Of a stretch of DNA of 64,000 bases, positions 1 through 13,600 are shown in pieces; within the stretch, counting starts at the first letter, position 1, and every line of letters begins with the position of its first letter. Position numbers and translations under genes: made by a program. This stretch comes from Tubiluchus corallicola (taxonomy: Eukaryota > Priapulida > Priapulimorpha > Priapulimorphida > Tubiluchidae). The DNA lies in NCBI GenBank assembly GCA_030141605.1, contig JAQGDQ010000192.1, forward strand, positions 216,380-280,379, in the 5' to 3' direction. Under the pieces are notes generated by a model. The model was not told the origin of the DNA and did no database searches. It was given only the letters and a program-made list of their open reading frames with translations.

Positions 1-588
1 TGTATTTTTTGCTGACATATGTAAGTAGTAATTTTATTCTTTGTGTTTCTCCCGTATCCATTTTAATCTGTCTCGTTTATTATTGTATACATTTTGTTTT
101 GTGCAGTGAATTTTTATCGTATACATGGATACCTTAAAAAATAAAATAAAAATAAAAAAGTTACAGTAGCGATTCTTGCGCATAATTGCATGTATAATTT
201 TATTACGAGTTAGTCCCTAAAAAGAATTGGAAGAAGCACCAAGAATAAAAACAGTAAGCGCCCTATCCTGCAGCACAAAGCGGTGATTAAATTTTCAGAT
301 ATGCATTAAAGATCTCCCATTATCTCCACGTCTCGGCGCGTTAAAAGTTAAGTACTAGCTGACATTTTCTCCAGTCAATATTGCCAAACTATTTTCTCTA
401 AATGACATACTTTTGATGCGATTGTGAAAATTGTGTTAGCTTTTTCCAATGCAAACAGTTTGCAGGCGGTTTTAGCAAACTTAGCGAATATTGAATTTTA
501 TTAGCACTATACTAAAAACTCAAAGAAGAAGCTCTAATCAACGTAAACCAACGTTGCGCTCAATCTAAGGAATATTATTTGGACGATA

Positions 589-666
589 AAAAAATTAGCT
601 AATATATAAGTTTAAGCAATTGCATATAAAAAATTAGCTAATATATAAGTTTAACCAATTGCATAT
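589..666. repeat. 39-bp tandem duplication
   Basis: Two adjacent copies of a 39-bp unit beginning AAAAAATTAGCTAATATATA, with one clear substitution (AAGCAATTGC versus AACCAATTGC). It lies in non-coding AT-rich DNA. Confidence 0.85.
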
Positions 667-1377
667 ATACCCTACAGGTCTACAAACTAAGTGTATATTA
701 AATGTTACACGTGAAATGAAATTGTGTACCAGGTGTAAGTCGTTTAACTTTACCGTGCGACAGAAATACCACCAGTTCCCAGTAAACTATATTATAGGAT
801 GCCAAATTGATATTAGTCACGTTGTGACATAGAACACGAAATAGTGATTTAAATTTAATGGTCGCTTAGCACTAATTAACTTCGTAGCCAAGCATATACC
901 GTGACCACTAACCCCATTCGCCGTCCCCAAAAATGCAGATAAAATTAATTTTTCTTTGAACATATTATAGTGAAGCAATAGCCAATGAAATTTTTTTCGA
1001 GTTTGTCTACTTCAAAAATTTTTGTGAACAAACAACGCCCGTCGTATTGACACAATATGCAGAGCTACGCCAATCATAGTATATGTCAAAATAATATTAT
1101 CAAATTGCTTAAATATTACAGAAAAAGACAAAGACACATGACAGATCGATCACTTGAAAAAGCTCACAGCAGAGACAGAAAGCTCACAAACTGGATATCT
1201 TTGCGGCTGACATTGTTTCACTCTATTGAAACACGTTCCGAGTTATAAAGTAAAATATTTCAACATAAAAGACAAAAGGAAGAGCACTCATTTCGTGACT
1301 TCAAGATCCTCTTTTTGATGTGATGTGCCTAATTAAGAATTGAAAATTGAAAATCAATCGTTTCTTTATTTCTCCAT

Positions 1378-1512
1378 GATCATGGTACCTAGAGTCACCA
1401 GCCTTGCAGGGTAGACACCTTGGGTAGGAGTTGAGGCAACGTTATAGTGACCCTTGATCTTAGGTCAAAGGGTCAAGTACAGTGAAAATCGGCCAGTTTT
1501 TCGATTACTACT
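1378..1512 (+). repeat. Dispersed repeat R1, copy 1
   Basis: About 135 bp that reappears in reverse orientation near 25416-25555. Shared blocks include CTTGCAGGRTAGA, a GGTCAAA/GGTCAAG pair and CGGYCAGTTTTTCGATT. No coding potential and no clear terminal repeats, so it may be a piece of a SINE or MITE family. Confidence 0.55.
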
Positions 1513-3529
1513 CAAACATCTGAGTAAATGTGGTTCCAAAATCAAGTCGGCACAGTTTTTCCACAGTCACCAGCAATTGTAGTTATGGTTGTATTGCACA
1601 ATCTTAAGTTTTGAAAGGAAACTGATGCAAGATGTTGTAAGTTTTTCACGTAATTATTAAAAATTTCAGGGTGCAAAAACACATTCCACTTATCACTTCC
1701 ACCTGTGACACTATTATACACGCATGCACTTTGAACAATCTCCATATCTGTAATATATATCTATAATAATTACGTTATCATTCTTGAAATACTTCAGTTT
1801 ATTGCTTGATGATTGCAGGGTTACGATATAAACATGACATATTTATTGTACACGTGTCATTGTTGATGTAATAGATGACGTTACGCCTTAATTTATGAAC
1901 ATATTTTGCATAAACAATTTACGAGTATTTTGTAACCACATTAGTGTTGTAAATCACATTTTTAAAAACGTTTATCAGTGCCACTGTAGATGCAGCGCTG
2001 TGACCAATTTAAATGTTGCATGTTGCAAACGTTGATTATTGTGTTTAAAGCAAAATCAGACCCTATCTGAAACAGTATGTCAAAACAATCTACTCTTTAA
2101 AATATTGAACGGAAACATACTATTTATCAAAAATGACTTACATGAAATACCACACAAACGCAAGATCACGTTCGCGCCACAAGTTCTTCGCAGTTACATG
2201 CATTTCACCATTCGCTAGTTAGACGGGCACTAGCGCCTGCATTTCGGAAATGCGTTGCACAAAAAAGATGCTGTACCTCTCAGTTCAGAGATGTTCGTTT
2301 GTGACATACTGCACACGTTTGATAGCTCATGCTATCAAAATCTAAACATAGCTGCACAAGGAAGTAATGATCTGTTGACATGGGAAAAGATGAATTTATT
2401 TATGTTGTTAAATGTAAAATATTCCAATGCGTACATGACTTTCTTTATATCATACTAAACGCTTACAGTCGTTTCTTTATATGAAATGCGTCAATCTTAA
2501 ATATTCGTACATTAACATTTTTAACCGTCAATTTATTACTAATATCTAATGTAATGTTGTAACAAAACTTGTTAGCTAATGTAGGTATAGTCAATTCTTA
2601 CTGTAAATGTTTTGTAAATAGTGTATACAGTTTGTTGTAGTGAGGATCCTAAATCATGTTTTAAATAGTCTGATCCAATCCCATAATAAATTATGTTTAA
2701 ACCAATGTAGGGCTCCTACAGCAGCTACTAGGGAAAATATACTATTACATGTTTCAAAATATGAGAGAATGCCCTCCTAAGACTTGTCATCTTTAACATG
2801 AATAAAACATTGAATGCCCTTTGGCCTCATACCTGATTATTTATTTTCAGGAGCTTTCACCCTAATGGGCCTCATCGGCTGAATAAACTAGCACTGCTAA
2901 CTCAGTCAGGTGAGTTATATGCAGCTAATGTGGCCTGTTAGGGCAATAATTAATCTCCTGAAATAAATAATCTATTCAGAGACCATAAAGGCCGTTCAAC
3001 ATTGTATTCATAGTATATGTTACATTGAGGTGTCATAACATTAATGTTTGTGTTTGTTATTACACATATTAGGACTGCGACATTGCACTTTTGTTGTGAA
3101 AATATTTTTAGAAAAATATTATTCAAAGCATTTTTGGATAGTTCATGATATAAGAGAAAAAAATATCTTGGCAATGATATTAATGACAGTTTTTTTTAGA
3201 GTTGTGCTGACATTTATTTATTTATTTAAACTTTATTTAAGCATCTATTTAAACTTTAGAGGTGTTTTTAGAAAACAATTGACACAGAAGTTTTTTATTC
3301 AGAAAATCTTGATTTAATTTTCAAAATTATGATGATGCTGTGATGACGATGGAATGCACTGAGATATATCAGATAAATTAAGCGTAAAGTAGTTAGTGAA
3401 GCTGCCAAGTCCATGGCCAGGCATTCTAGTTTACAGATATGCATTCACAGAATGAAACAGTCGAACAAACAAAATTATATAAAGTAAAGCAAACCAATGT
3501 TAGATTTTATATTTCAAAGTCAGAATTCA

Positions 3530-3535
3530 TTTATT
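3530..3535 (-). terminator. APIP polyadenylation signal (AATAAA)
   Basis: AATAAA on the minus strand about 115 nt past the APIP stop codon. It is the first canonical hexamer I see downstream. The hexamer is common in AT-rich DNA, so the call rests on its position. Confidence 0.45.
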
Positions 3536-3648
3536 TAACTGATAAAAAAATCACTGCACATGATATTAATTGATAATAAAACAATGATATAAAACAAAAT
3601 GATAACACGATTGGTGTTTAACAATAACCTTTATGTTGATGAAATCGA

Positions 3649-6600
3649 TCACTGATTATTAGTCATTTTGTGATCATCCGAAACAAGATCAGTATTTGTT
3701 GGCGGTACACCTGGATCCAATCCAACAGCTTTCATTTGGCATGCCAAATCAAGGAGGTAGTCATAACATTCAGCCCTAAAGGAAATGGGATGACTTGATA
3801 AAAGTTGGACAGAGTCTTGACATTACTTTCATGACAGGTTTGCATGGCTTAAACATGCTGAATAACAGCAAACATGAAAAGTGGCACTAAATATGCAAAA
3901 TTATCAACAAATGTGCACAGGCTAAAAAAATAGTGTAGATGTTGAAATGTGTATTAAAACATTCTAATATTTTTGAAAAACTTCTTAATTTGGCAGCCTA
4001 TTGAATGTGTTTTTACTGAGACATCGAAACACATTGCACATTTATATTTACTGTAAGTTAATTATTTTCATTTCAAATTATTTGCAGATTATTTATACAT
4101 CTGGAGGATTAAACAATAAGTTTCTACTCACATCGTTTTAGCATCTTGCCAAGTGTCACCCCAAACATAAATGCCATGTCTTCGGACTAGTACGGCACAT
4201 GTTTCAGGATACTTGTGCATAACCTTTTCCATGTCGCTCTGTAAATTGAACAGAAAAGGTTTTATTAACATACTATTTATTACAAAATTAGCAAAATTTC
4301 AAACTTCAAAACAACAGCACATACCGTCAGGGAGAAAAAAGCAAATGGGCAATCATTACATGAACCACAGTGTAGCAACCAATTTTGGACACAGGTGTAT
4401 ATGCAACCATACATGTATTATATTAAATGTTGCAAAATGATTACAGATAAATGCATGCAGAAAGTTTGAAATCAGGCAAACAGATAAAATCAAAGATTGA
4501 AAATTCTTTGGGATTATAACATTTTATAGATACGTACTACACCACAGATGCCCTGACATAACTGTACTCGAGAAATAAGACAAGAAAGAGGTATTCATAA
4601 TTGACATAACAGCACCATGGGATGTAAACATTAGTACTAAACATGTAAAGAAGGTTGAAAAATATAGTGATCTAACAGTTGAGGTAGGATGAATACTGCA
4701 AAAGCAAATTACTGTTGTACCAGTAATAGCAGTGTGCTCAGACGTAACGAGGGAATTCTAGAAAATGCACTCGAAAGATTAGCAACCACAGAGGAGTGAA
4801 AATGGCCGGAGGTACAGAAGTAAGCCATTTTGGGTTCAGCATACATCAGGAGACTCTATTGTAGACAAAGAGCTTAGAATCTTGGTTAGACTCCACTTTG
4901 TAAGTGATGACAAACCAACTGAGCTGTGAAATTATACAATAATAATGATGACGATGATCATAACAACTGCGAACATCATAAAAGATATAAGATATAAGAA
5001 GATCTTAGATCTTATATCTTCTATGATGTTCGCAATGGTTATAATTGGTCATCAGTATTTACTGAACCGAGAGAAATTGGTAATTAGAATGACTTAATTA
5101 ATTATTTATTTAACTAGTTATTTGATTGATTTATTTACTTTCTTATATGCTTTCTTATTCATTGGCTGCAAAACTCTGTCATTTACTCATTGGGAAGGTG
5201 AAAAATCCGGTTTCGTTATTGTCTGCGCAAAGATCAGTAGTATTTTCATGCAAACTTTCAGCCTCCTATGATGAAAACTGTAGCCTGTGATAGCTTTCAA
5301 AGATAAACGTGACAATAACAATACCACGACCGACCACGACCAACACCAACAACAATGCCACCACCAACAATACCGACGACGATGACAGCAACAGCAGCAG
5401 CAGCAGCAGCAACAACAACAACAATTAACTATGTTTATTAAAATTTTGCACACTATCCATATTTTGAGCTTTTAAAGAATCATCTGGTGTATTGTTTTCC
5501 TCTACTTCATTCTTCTTAACAATGTGACAATTTTTTATAGTTTTGATATTTTCAGCTGCTCAGCAGAGGCTTAAAATATTAAGCAGAACACAAATTTAAT
5601 GTTGTTTTTACTTGTTACTGTAAATTGATTTTTGCAGCTGCCACACTCAGCAATAGGCTGAATCAGTCATTCTTGAACACATCTTTTTATATTCAACAGA
5701 TTGTCCTCGCTAGCATTGAGAACACTGTCACTGAGTGTGTCAGCAAGCAGTGACTGTGTAAAAATGACAGAGACAGTGAAATTTGAGTGTCATTCAACTT
5801 CGATGATTTCAAGCACAGTTTCATTTTCATCAGTGCTGGCCATCAGTTTTATCAAATTTCATACATGAACAGACTGTAAGAATGAAAACTAATGACTCAG
5901 CTATAACAGCAACAGCAACAACAGACAAACACCAAAGATTATTCACAGAAAACGCAAACAATAAAATAACAACAACGGAAAAGAACTAAAGTTGTGCACT
6001 GGGATTTGTTTGCAACAATGTTTGCGGCAACTTATGTAGGTGTGCCTACAAATAGAAAAGCAAAAGCAGCAGCGAATGTAAAATTACTAAATCTCTTCCT
6101 GAATATTACCACAGTATAATAACACAATGAGGGAGAAATGCCAAATACAGGTGCAAATGTTGTTCACCTTTATATATCATATCATCATTGAAGTGAGACT
6201 TGCACTAAATACAGTAAATTGCTTACAGGAAATGAAAAGACATTGAGTTCATTATACTGCTATCACTGAAAACTTAAAAATTTGCAAAAGAAATTTACGA
6301 AAAAACTGCCTGCAGAGCATAAGGTTACTTTATACTACCACTGTATGGAAATTTTTAGGTGCTGTGGTAGCTGCCATCCACTTGAAAACTATGACATAAC
6401 TGGTGGACTGTGACTTTTCATAAGTGCATCGTGGCTTTCAGTAAGCGCGCGCTCCTTAAACTAGTTCAAACTTCTGCAGCTTACCTAATGTTCAGCCAAA
6501 ATATCACAAAATTAGCTAATTTTTTTTTGTGGAACTTACGCCTTTGACGCAAATTGACAATGAGCTGTTTTTCTTCAGTCGATGAATGATGTCATTGGTG

Positions 6601-9600
6601 GAAGAAAGAACATTCAAAATGGAAGCACCCAAGCGCAAAATGATCGCAGCTTTATAAAGTGATTTTGTTAATCACACAAACTACTCATCCAACTTTTATT
6701 ACTAATTCCTTCTAAAAATATTTGCAAACATTGAAATAAGCCTAACTTCCCAGAAGGCTTGGCCTTTCGTTTAAATACGTAACCAATAATTTTATCTTAG
6801 TGGTATCTCCTAAAGACAATGCGAAACAAGGACTACACAGAAAAAAACCTAAACTTTGCTAGTAGTGAAGCTCTATGATCACAAGACAAATTTGCAAGAA
6901 ACTTGACCTACTTGCAAATCTGCTTCTTCAGCCGTATTTTCAATGATAGGTATCCTAATGACGTCGTCATAGCGAAAGTGTCCACCCGACTTGTTCTTTT
7001 TGATTCCTTTTATCATTTCTAAATGCGTTAACTGAATTTCAGCACAGGGAAAGACTAAGGTCGCCATCACACAATGTTTTGAATGTGAATGTATAACAGC
7101 ACCTGCATCTAAATATCGTAAATCAAAATCAGTAACAACTCATAGGTACGATTGGTGCATACCTGGCCACCAGAACACAGTGAGAAGTACATCAGATTTC
7201 ATCATTAATTATGTAATTTATATACAAATAAACAAAAGCAAAACTCAGATTATGAAGCAAATCAAAATGGCAAGACAAACCTGCTTTTAGAGTTCCTTTG
7301 CTTGTGTGTAATTCAAAAACAATAACTACGTGAACCCCAACATTACCACAAACTCTATCAAATCCCCTAAGCAGTTTAAGTGACATGTCTGCTACTTAAT
7401 CACTAGCAAAAACACCAAGTACTTACTTCGAAGAGTATAAGCATTCATAAACAGTGGTGTGCATTGACTTTTCTTAAGTTTCTTTGCCGGAGGTGGTTCA
7501 CTTATGTCTGTTCCATCCAAGGTTGATATGAAGAGGTCATCAGGCTGAAAAAGTTTTTTAATCTTTTTTTCAACAGTTGGTTTTGATCAAGCAAATCTGA
7601 TTAAACATATTTTGCCAGCCAAAACAAGATACTGTAACAATCTACTTGCTAGTGTTTACGATATGCCATGTGCTTTACAATATTCAAAATTCAGAACTTG
7701 AGCCAAAAAAATAGTCTGGACATAAACATGCAAATACGAAACCTTTAGTAAAAATATTACTTAAAACTCTAATTAATGTATGACCAAAATTTTTAATTAA
7801 AATTTTCATATTTTATTCCCACCTAGTCTTTTTTTGTGAGATCTACAGTAAGGCTGTAAGCATCAAATCATCATTCAATCAAATAAAAGCAAATTTTTTT
7901 AAGCAAACCTGTTATCGATGCTGCTGATTAGCAAGAAAATCAAATGCTGAGACAATTTCTGCAAATGCGAGTGCACAACAGCTACACTCATTGTACACAG
8001 ATGAAGTGTTCATTATTTTAACAGGAGAATCGATGCAATATACAATTTATTTATGCTCTCAAAGTGATATACACTTGAAAACGAAAAAGGGCAGTCTTGT
8101 GTGTTAGTTACGGTATTTGTTAATTATCGCATTGTTTTTATACATACATATCGTTACAAGTAATAAACATAGCTGAGCATGATATTAAATGAATAGTTCA
8201 ATTTTACTGCAGTATTAAGCACATAATTGAAAACTAGCAATATAACCTACCTGAATGCATTCTTTCTGGACACCTGAAGGTGCAATGAATATTTCACTTC
8301 TAGAATAAATGAAAACATTAATGCTTATCAATTCAATTATAAATAAAAGAAATGAAAACACTTTATATTTTTTGTGTAAAGGTATAAAAAGTGTGTACAC
8401 GAATAATGTACTAAAAGTCAATTTACTTGTAATATTTATTGACACTAACACTATACTGCTGTGTAAACAAGTACCCTTCTGGAGTCTCTGTTACTGTGTT
8501 GATAGCTTACATACTTACCAGATCTGATTGTGATGTAATCAGTTATTAAATACAAAGGGCTGAGAAAGTAAGAAAGTACCCTTTTGGAATTACAGCAGAA
8601 ATTTAGATTTTAGGGCTATGTCACACATTTAATATGCATGTGTACAATTGCATAGATATCAGTATTGAAAACCACATTCAATTTCACAAAGAAATGGTTG
8701 AGAAGTAGTATTTTTGAAATTTTTGTGACTTGGTAACATCATTAGCACACATCAGTTATAATAGTCTCTCTACTTAACACGAATGAGTATAAACTGAATT
8801 AAAGTGGCAAAAGTTACGACAAAATGTTAACCGTGGTTTTTTTCAGAGGACAGAACAATAGGGATATTTAAGTACCACAAACAGTTTCTACTGTTGTACC
8901 AAAATTTAAATGGTCATTCAGCTCAGGGTTCCTGATTTGATTGGTTAGTCAATTCAAAGTCCTTGGTTCATTCCTTAGTATCGATCTCGACAAAGGAGGT
9001 ATAGCTCAGCGGTAGGGTGCACGCTTCCCACCTAGGAGGTTGTCATTCAATTCCAAGTGAGTCACGCCAAAAACTTAAAAAGGTACTGCTGGTTCTTTGA
9101 TCAAGCTTGCAGCTTTATTGAAGTAACATGCGAGTAATAATAATAATAATAATAATAATTAAAATATGCAATAATAACAATAGCAGGGCCACCACCTAGG
9201 AAATAAACACAGAATTATTTGCCCTGGTCTAATTCCTAAAGAAGCTTATTATTAAGGTTCTCTATGTCTTAAGCTCAGTCTAAAATAATGGTAAAATTAA
9301 CAACAGCAAACTTGATAATAATATTCACGTTAAGGTTCTTCTTTACCTGGCATAAATTTAGGTAACAAACAAATGAAACTGTATACACACGCACCCTTGC
9401 CGAATACTTATGCCACCACCAGTTCCCGTAACCCATCCTTGCTTATAGAAATGTCTGCACAACTTTGGTATTAGATTTCGGGGATGCTCCTGAAACAATA
9501 AAGTGGCAATCAACTCTCTCCACCCAATAAACTGAATAAAGGCAGACATTTATACTATGCAGGGCAAAGTCTCTTAATTCTCTTTCGCCGCTTTGATGTG

Positions 9601-10336
9601 TTTACTCATTTTTACCCTATATTCTAAATTAGTGGTGAGTGCATGGCCTAACAGTCATGGCAGTCGGTAATGTTTGGCTGTCAGTGAGTGGATGGTGAGC
9701 TGCTCTAATTCTCGCTCTTGCCTGGCTCACTCGCCTGCTAACTCCATTTACTATGAGGATAGATAAGTGTATGCAAATCCGAACATGGCTAGGATGCTGT
9801 TGTCAATTCAGTGGTTCATCTTAGAGGCTCAGTCAATTTGTGTCTCAATTTCAATTTATTTATCTATTTAGATACATGTGACAATAGAACATTATTAATA
9901 ACAGAATCCATAGTAAGTTGTGAAGAATGGTTACAGTAGATAAATATAAAACTAGAGAAAGGGTAGCGAGAAAGAAGAAAACGACTAGTCGTGATAATGA
10001 GTCAGGTCCCGGTGTCGCCGTGATCAGGACTTGTCGGTAAGTGATGGATACCAGTTGTAGAATATCGAATTGTATAAAAAATTCCATGCATTTGAAGTTT
10101 CTAAATCACCTGAAGGAAGAATTGCATCAATAACATTATTATTATTCTTTGTTTGTGATGTTTATAATCAAAACAAAGCATAAAGTACGTTATAAAAATT
10201 AGACAAATAAAGCACATAAATTATGACGGAATAGCAATTACACACAACTCAGGTACATCCTTGGTACCAAATACCAATCCTTACCAACAAACTTGTTTAA
10301 TAAACACCATTTTACCTGTGGTAGCTTAGCATCCAT
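3649..10336 (-). CDS. APIP: Methylthioribulose-1-phosphate dehydratase (APIP), 7 exons
   Basis: Cytosolic zinc enzyme of methionine salvage that dehydrates 5-methylthioribulose-1-phosphate. In vertebrates it is also known as APAF1-interacting protein. Exons, read leftward: 10336-10316, 9489-9395, 8299-8251, 7544-7427, 7108-6912, 4238-4132, 3775-3649. All introns are GT-AG and phases join without a break, giving 237 aa; human APIP is 242 aa. Diagnostic segments in order are [50 protein letters not shown] and [11 protein letters not shown]. The aldolase class II zinc ligands fall at about His101, His103 and His181, and the catalytic Glu at about Glu125. The 7-codon first exon (MDAKLPQ, donor CAG|GTAAAA) is inferred from phase and position. 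The ATG inside intron 1 (9549) that would read through into exon 2 is less likely because it bypasses a good acceptor. The gene is head to head with PDHX. Confidence 0.93.
4946..5425. mobile_element. Hairpin-plus-microsatellite repeat H1, copy 1
   Basis: Starts with an imperfect inverted repeat (about 4946-5054) centred near 5000, with arms containing TGCGAACATCATA and TATGATGTTCGCA. It continues as about 250 bp of unique sequence and ends in a CAC/CAG/CAA trinucleotide array. A second copy in the same orientation lies at 52084-52735. It is located in APIP intron 5 and has no coding capacity. Confidence 0.75.
8996..9160 (+). mobile_element. tRNA-derived SINE-like element
   Basis: GGAGGTATAGCTCAGCGGTA gives a good RNA polymerase III A box (TAGCTCAGCGG), and GGTTGTCATTCAATTCC about 40 bp later is a degenerate B box. 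The segment CTTCCCACC lies where an anticodon loop of a glycine-like tRNA would be. About 65 bp of unrelated body and a (TAA)n tail follow, which is the usual SINE layout. A decayed tRNA pseudogene is the alternative. It lies in APIP intron 2. Confidence 0.55.
9845..9970. repeat. Dispersed repeat R2, copy 1
   Basis: TTTCAATTTATTTATCT, CAATAGAACATTATTAATAA, GAATGGTTACA and AAAACTAGAGAAA occur here in order and again at 11060-11185 in the same orientation. The TTTATTTATCT end resembles the reverse complement of a LINE tail. It lies in APIP intron 1. Confidence 0.7.
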
Positions 10337-10686
10337 AATATTATCTTAACGAGCGAGTTATCTATAATAGTTAAGTATAATTATAACAACTTTCATTACA
10401 ACCCAAAAATGTACGGCACAGGTATCGTGCCAGGAGACAGGAATCTCATGTTATGGTTATACTGTACGTACAGTAACTTTTTACCAGACACCAACAAGTG
10501 ATAACATTTTATTTATTATAAAATAGTTATTTGAAAATCAATATGGAAATGTTTTTGAACTAAGCTAATTACTATGCTTTCTATATTTCCCTATCGTAAG
10601 TTAGTAATTTAAATTTTTGCTTTAGCGCAACAACCTTCTGTCTGTTCTGTATCTATTGCCTGGCTGACCCTGGCAGTTTGGCAAAC
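10337..10686. promoter_or_regulatory. APIP/PDHX bidirectional promoter interval
   Basis: The 350 bp between the inferred APIP start codon (minus) and the PDHX start codon (plus) must hold both 5' UTRs and both promoters. No strong CpG island or convincing core element is visible. A TATAAAAT string near 10515 is not diagnostic in such AT-rich DNA. The PDHX ATG has a good context (AAACATGG). Confidence 0.6.
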
Positions 10687-13600
10687 ATGGCGTCGGGCGT
10701 AATGTTGAAATTGTGTCGTCCGCCCAAATTTTCTCTAAATTCTTATTTTATAAGAAAAAGTGTAAAAATTAAAACACCAAAACGATTTTTACATCGGTCA
10801 CTAGAAATGTTTGGTAATATATTTATTTCATTTTGTTTTTTAGTACAATATACGTACTGTAACTAAAACCATACTTTAGTTTACTGGTAATGGTACATGA
10901 TTTTATTATCTCGAGAAGTAAGTTAAAACCTACCTTGGTTATCATTGAACAAAATCCTTTTGATTGTTTGGTTACAAGTAATGCCCACAATTATTTGGTA
11001 TTTCCCAATGATCCATTGGCGATCAGAATTGTTGGTGGCTATCGAAATTTTCAATTCGATTTCAATTTATTTATCTCTATAACATTACAATAGAACATTA
11101 TTAATAACAGAATCACCAATATGTTTTCAAGAATGGTTACAATGAATAGATAGATCTAAAACTAGAGAAAAGATAGCGAAAACACTATAACATCACCTAG
11201 TGTGCTATTCTTTACCGAACATAGGTAAAATGATTGTTAGACAACGGTGGCAAAATTAATGATTAATTTAGAATTAAAAATTATTTAAATCATTTAAAAT
11301 TATGATATTTGCTATATAGTTAAGTAATCCAAACTAAAGAAAATACATGTATTATAAGTTAGTGGGTAACAGAATATGGTCAATCTTGCATGAACTAAAA
11401 ATAGCATTTTGATTTTGTGTGAAAAACAGGTCAAATTTGTTATGTAATAATAAAACACTTTCGGTTAATATACAGTTATTCAACAACAAGAATTAAATAC
11501 GTTTTGATTTGGGTTCAACTCCATCATTTCTAGGCTTACTGAGTAAAAATAAACCTACTGACTTGGGCAATAATACTACATTAAATAATTTTCAATATCC
11601 TGATAAGACAAACATTTAGTTAAATAGGTTTTTATAAAATTTTTATAAAATTCGAATTTATGAATTGCAAACAGGTGCTACCCTCTGTGATATTGAAGAT
11701 TACCTGTGTCTGTGCATACAACGTGATGTGGCGTTCAGTTGTAGCAGTTTCAAAGTCATTTTACCCTGATAATCATTTATTGTGTGCCCTCTGTTTCTAC
11801 TAGAATTTGACACAAAGGAGTGTATATCTTTTCTATCAGAGTATACAATCTTGTAAAGTTCACATGTCAGCTGTTAAATGCTGATATCGCAAACTTCATA
11901 AGGATCGCCAGCTGACAAACACAAACATCCTTTTTTGTACTGATTCTAGTTTTAGACTTGCTGCTGCCTGTAAGGATTGAATGTTGAATCAATAAAGTCA
12001 CTAGATAGTGAGTTAGAAATGTTATATCCATGGCTTTTCTTGTTCCGCACAGGCTTCCATATGCAAGCTAACCTGGGGTGATCTTATATTAATTACAAAA
12101 TGATTTTTTGTTTGCGTTTCATGTCTAATAGCACATTACATTACCTGATAACACACCTTCCTTATCAACTACTGCTATTAATCAAACTATTGCTAGTGTG
12201 CATAATATATTATTATTGCACTGCTTATAAAGCTGGCAGTGTCTTAAACTAACAGAAACTACTGTACCATTAAATTTCCTCTTCTTTGTACATCTTCGAT
12301 GTGGAAAAAGAACAGATAGTTACTTTTTATTGCGCTGTTAGTTGAACATCTTTATAGGCTGAAAGTATCATCTGTTATAATGTTGTCAGGTATTGACCAA
12401 ATTAAACTCACTTGCCTTTAGTTGCCAGTATATTGGTAATGTCAGTTTTTGTTTGTTCTGTTAAATTATGAGATTAGTAATGTCACGCTTTACGTGTGTT
12501 TTCCAGGAGTAACACCGATTAAAATTAATATGCCAGCTCTTTCACCAACAATGACAGAAGGAACTATTGTCAAATGGATAAAGCAAGAAGGTAGCTGATT
12601 TAAAAAAGTCCTTTACCTTTCATTTCTTTAGGAAAAAATAAAACTTGAAAAGTGAAAAAAAGAAAAAATAGGCCTAAAAACTTGAGGTGTAAGTTTTGCG
12701 GATGTAATCTTAGCATCATGTATCAACATATAAACTGAGCTGCCATTTCATTGAAGTGTGATACATTATTAGTGTTCTTATGGTTGTAATGTATGATATT
12801 CTGTTGTTTTCTTGTTTTAGTTACTTGAATATTCATAACCGAAAATGTACAAAAAATTCAATATTAAGCAAAATTTGCAATAATAGATTAAACAATGACA
12901 CAACTGGAAACCAATGAGTTAATTACCAAGTATTCACTTTTATGATTATTTATGATCCTATTTTAAAGATTATTAATGACATGCTGGCATAAATCCACAA
13001 ATTTATTTCAAAAGGTCTGCGAAAATGTTCGTTTCATCATTTGCCTCCATTTTGTGGCTGCTTGCCTGACGTTGATAGGTTTGCTTACATTTATGCTTCA
13101 CAGGAACATTTGTGGGCTAATTTAGCTTGTTTTTCTTTTCTTCGTAGGTGACAATATTAGTCCCGGTGACATTCTTTGTGAAGTACAGACTGATAAAGCA
13201 GTTGTTGCATTTGAAATCGAGGAAGAAGGAACATTGGCAAAAATTATGGTAGTTACCGTTTTCCTTTTACATGTTTATACGTATCTAAATCACTCAGTTG
13301 TAGCGCCTCAATAAGTACAGTAGTTACAGTAGCAGCTTTTTCTATTGTAAGTTCAAATCTCATACTTTCAAGCTGCAGAACTGAACTGCCATTGTGATGA
13401 AGTGTCATACTTTGTTAGTGAACACTAAAAGTGAGGCTATCATTTGAAAACACTTCTTGTGATGGTGTCGTCAGTAATTTAGCAATGACTAGTTCTAATA
13501 TACATCAGATACATTTTTCCCACTTTTTTCATTAGAGTTTGGTAAATGTATAGCCGTATATCTGATTATCTGATGTTGTCATTTGGTGCTGAATGCTGAT

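Larger units (their letters stand above)
1..3529. other. Left-end non-coding region
   Basis: No convincing gene is visible. Open frames are 60-90 codons, lack recognisable motifs and sit in AT-rich sequence. The region holds a 39-bp tandem duplication near 590 and one copy of a dispersed repeat near 1380-1515. Its right edge is the expected 3' end of APIP. Confidence 0.6.

Noticed and set aside
9358-9549. Alternative APIP start giving [14 protein letters not shown] before EHPRN
   Set aside because: It reads through a good acceptor (TTTCAG) and runs past the donor; the upstream 7-codon exon fits phase and family better.
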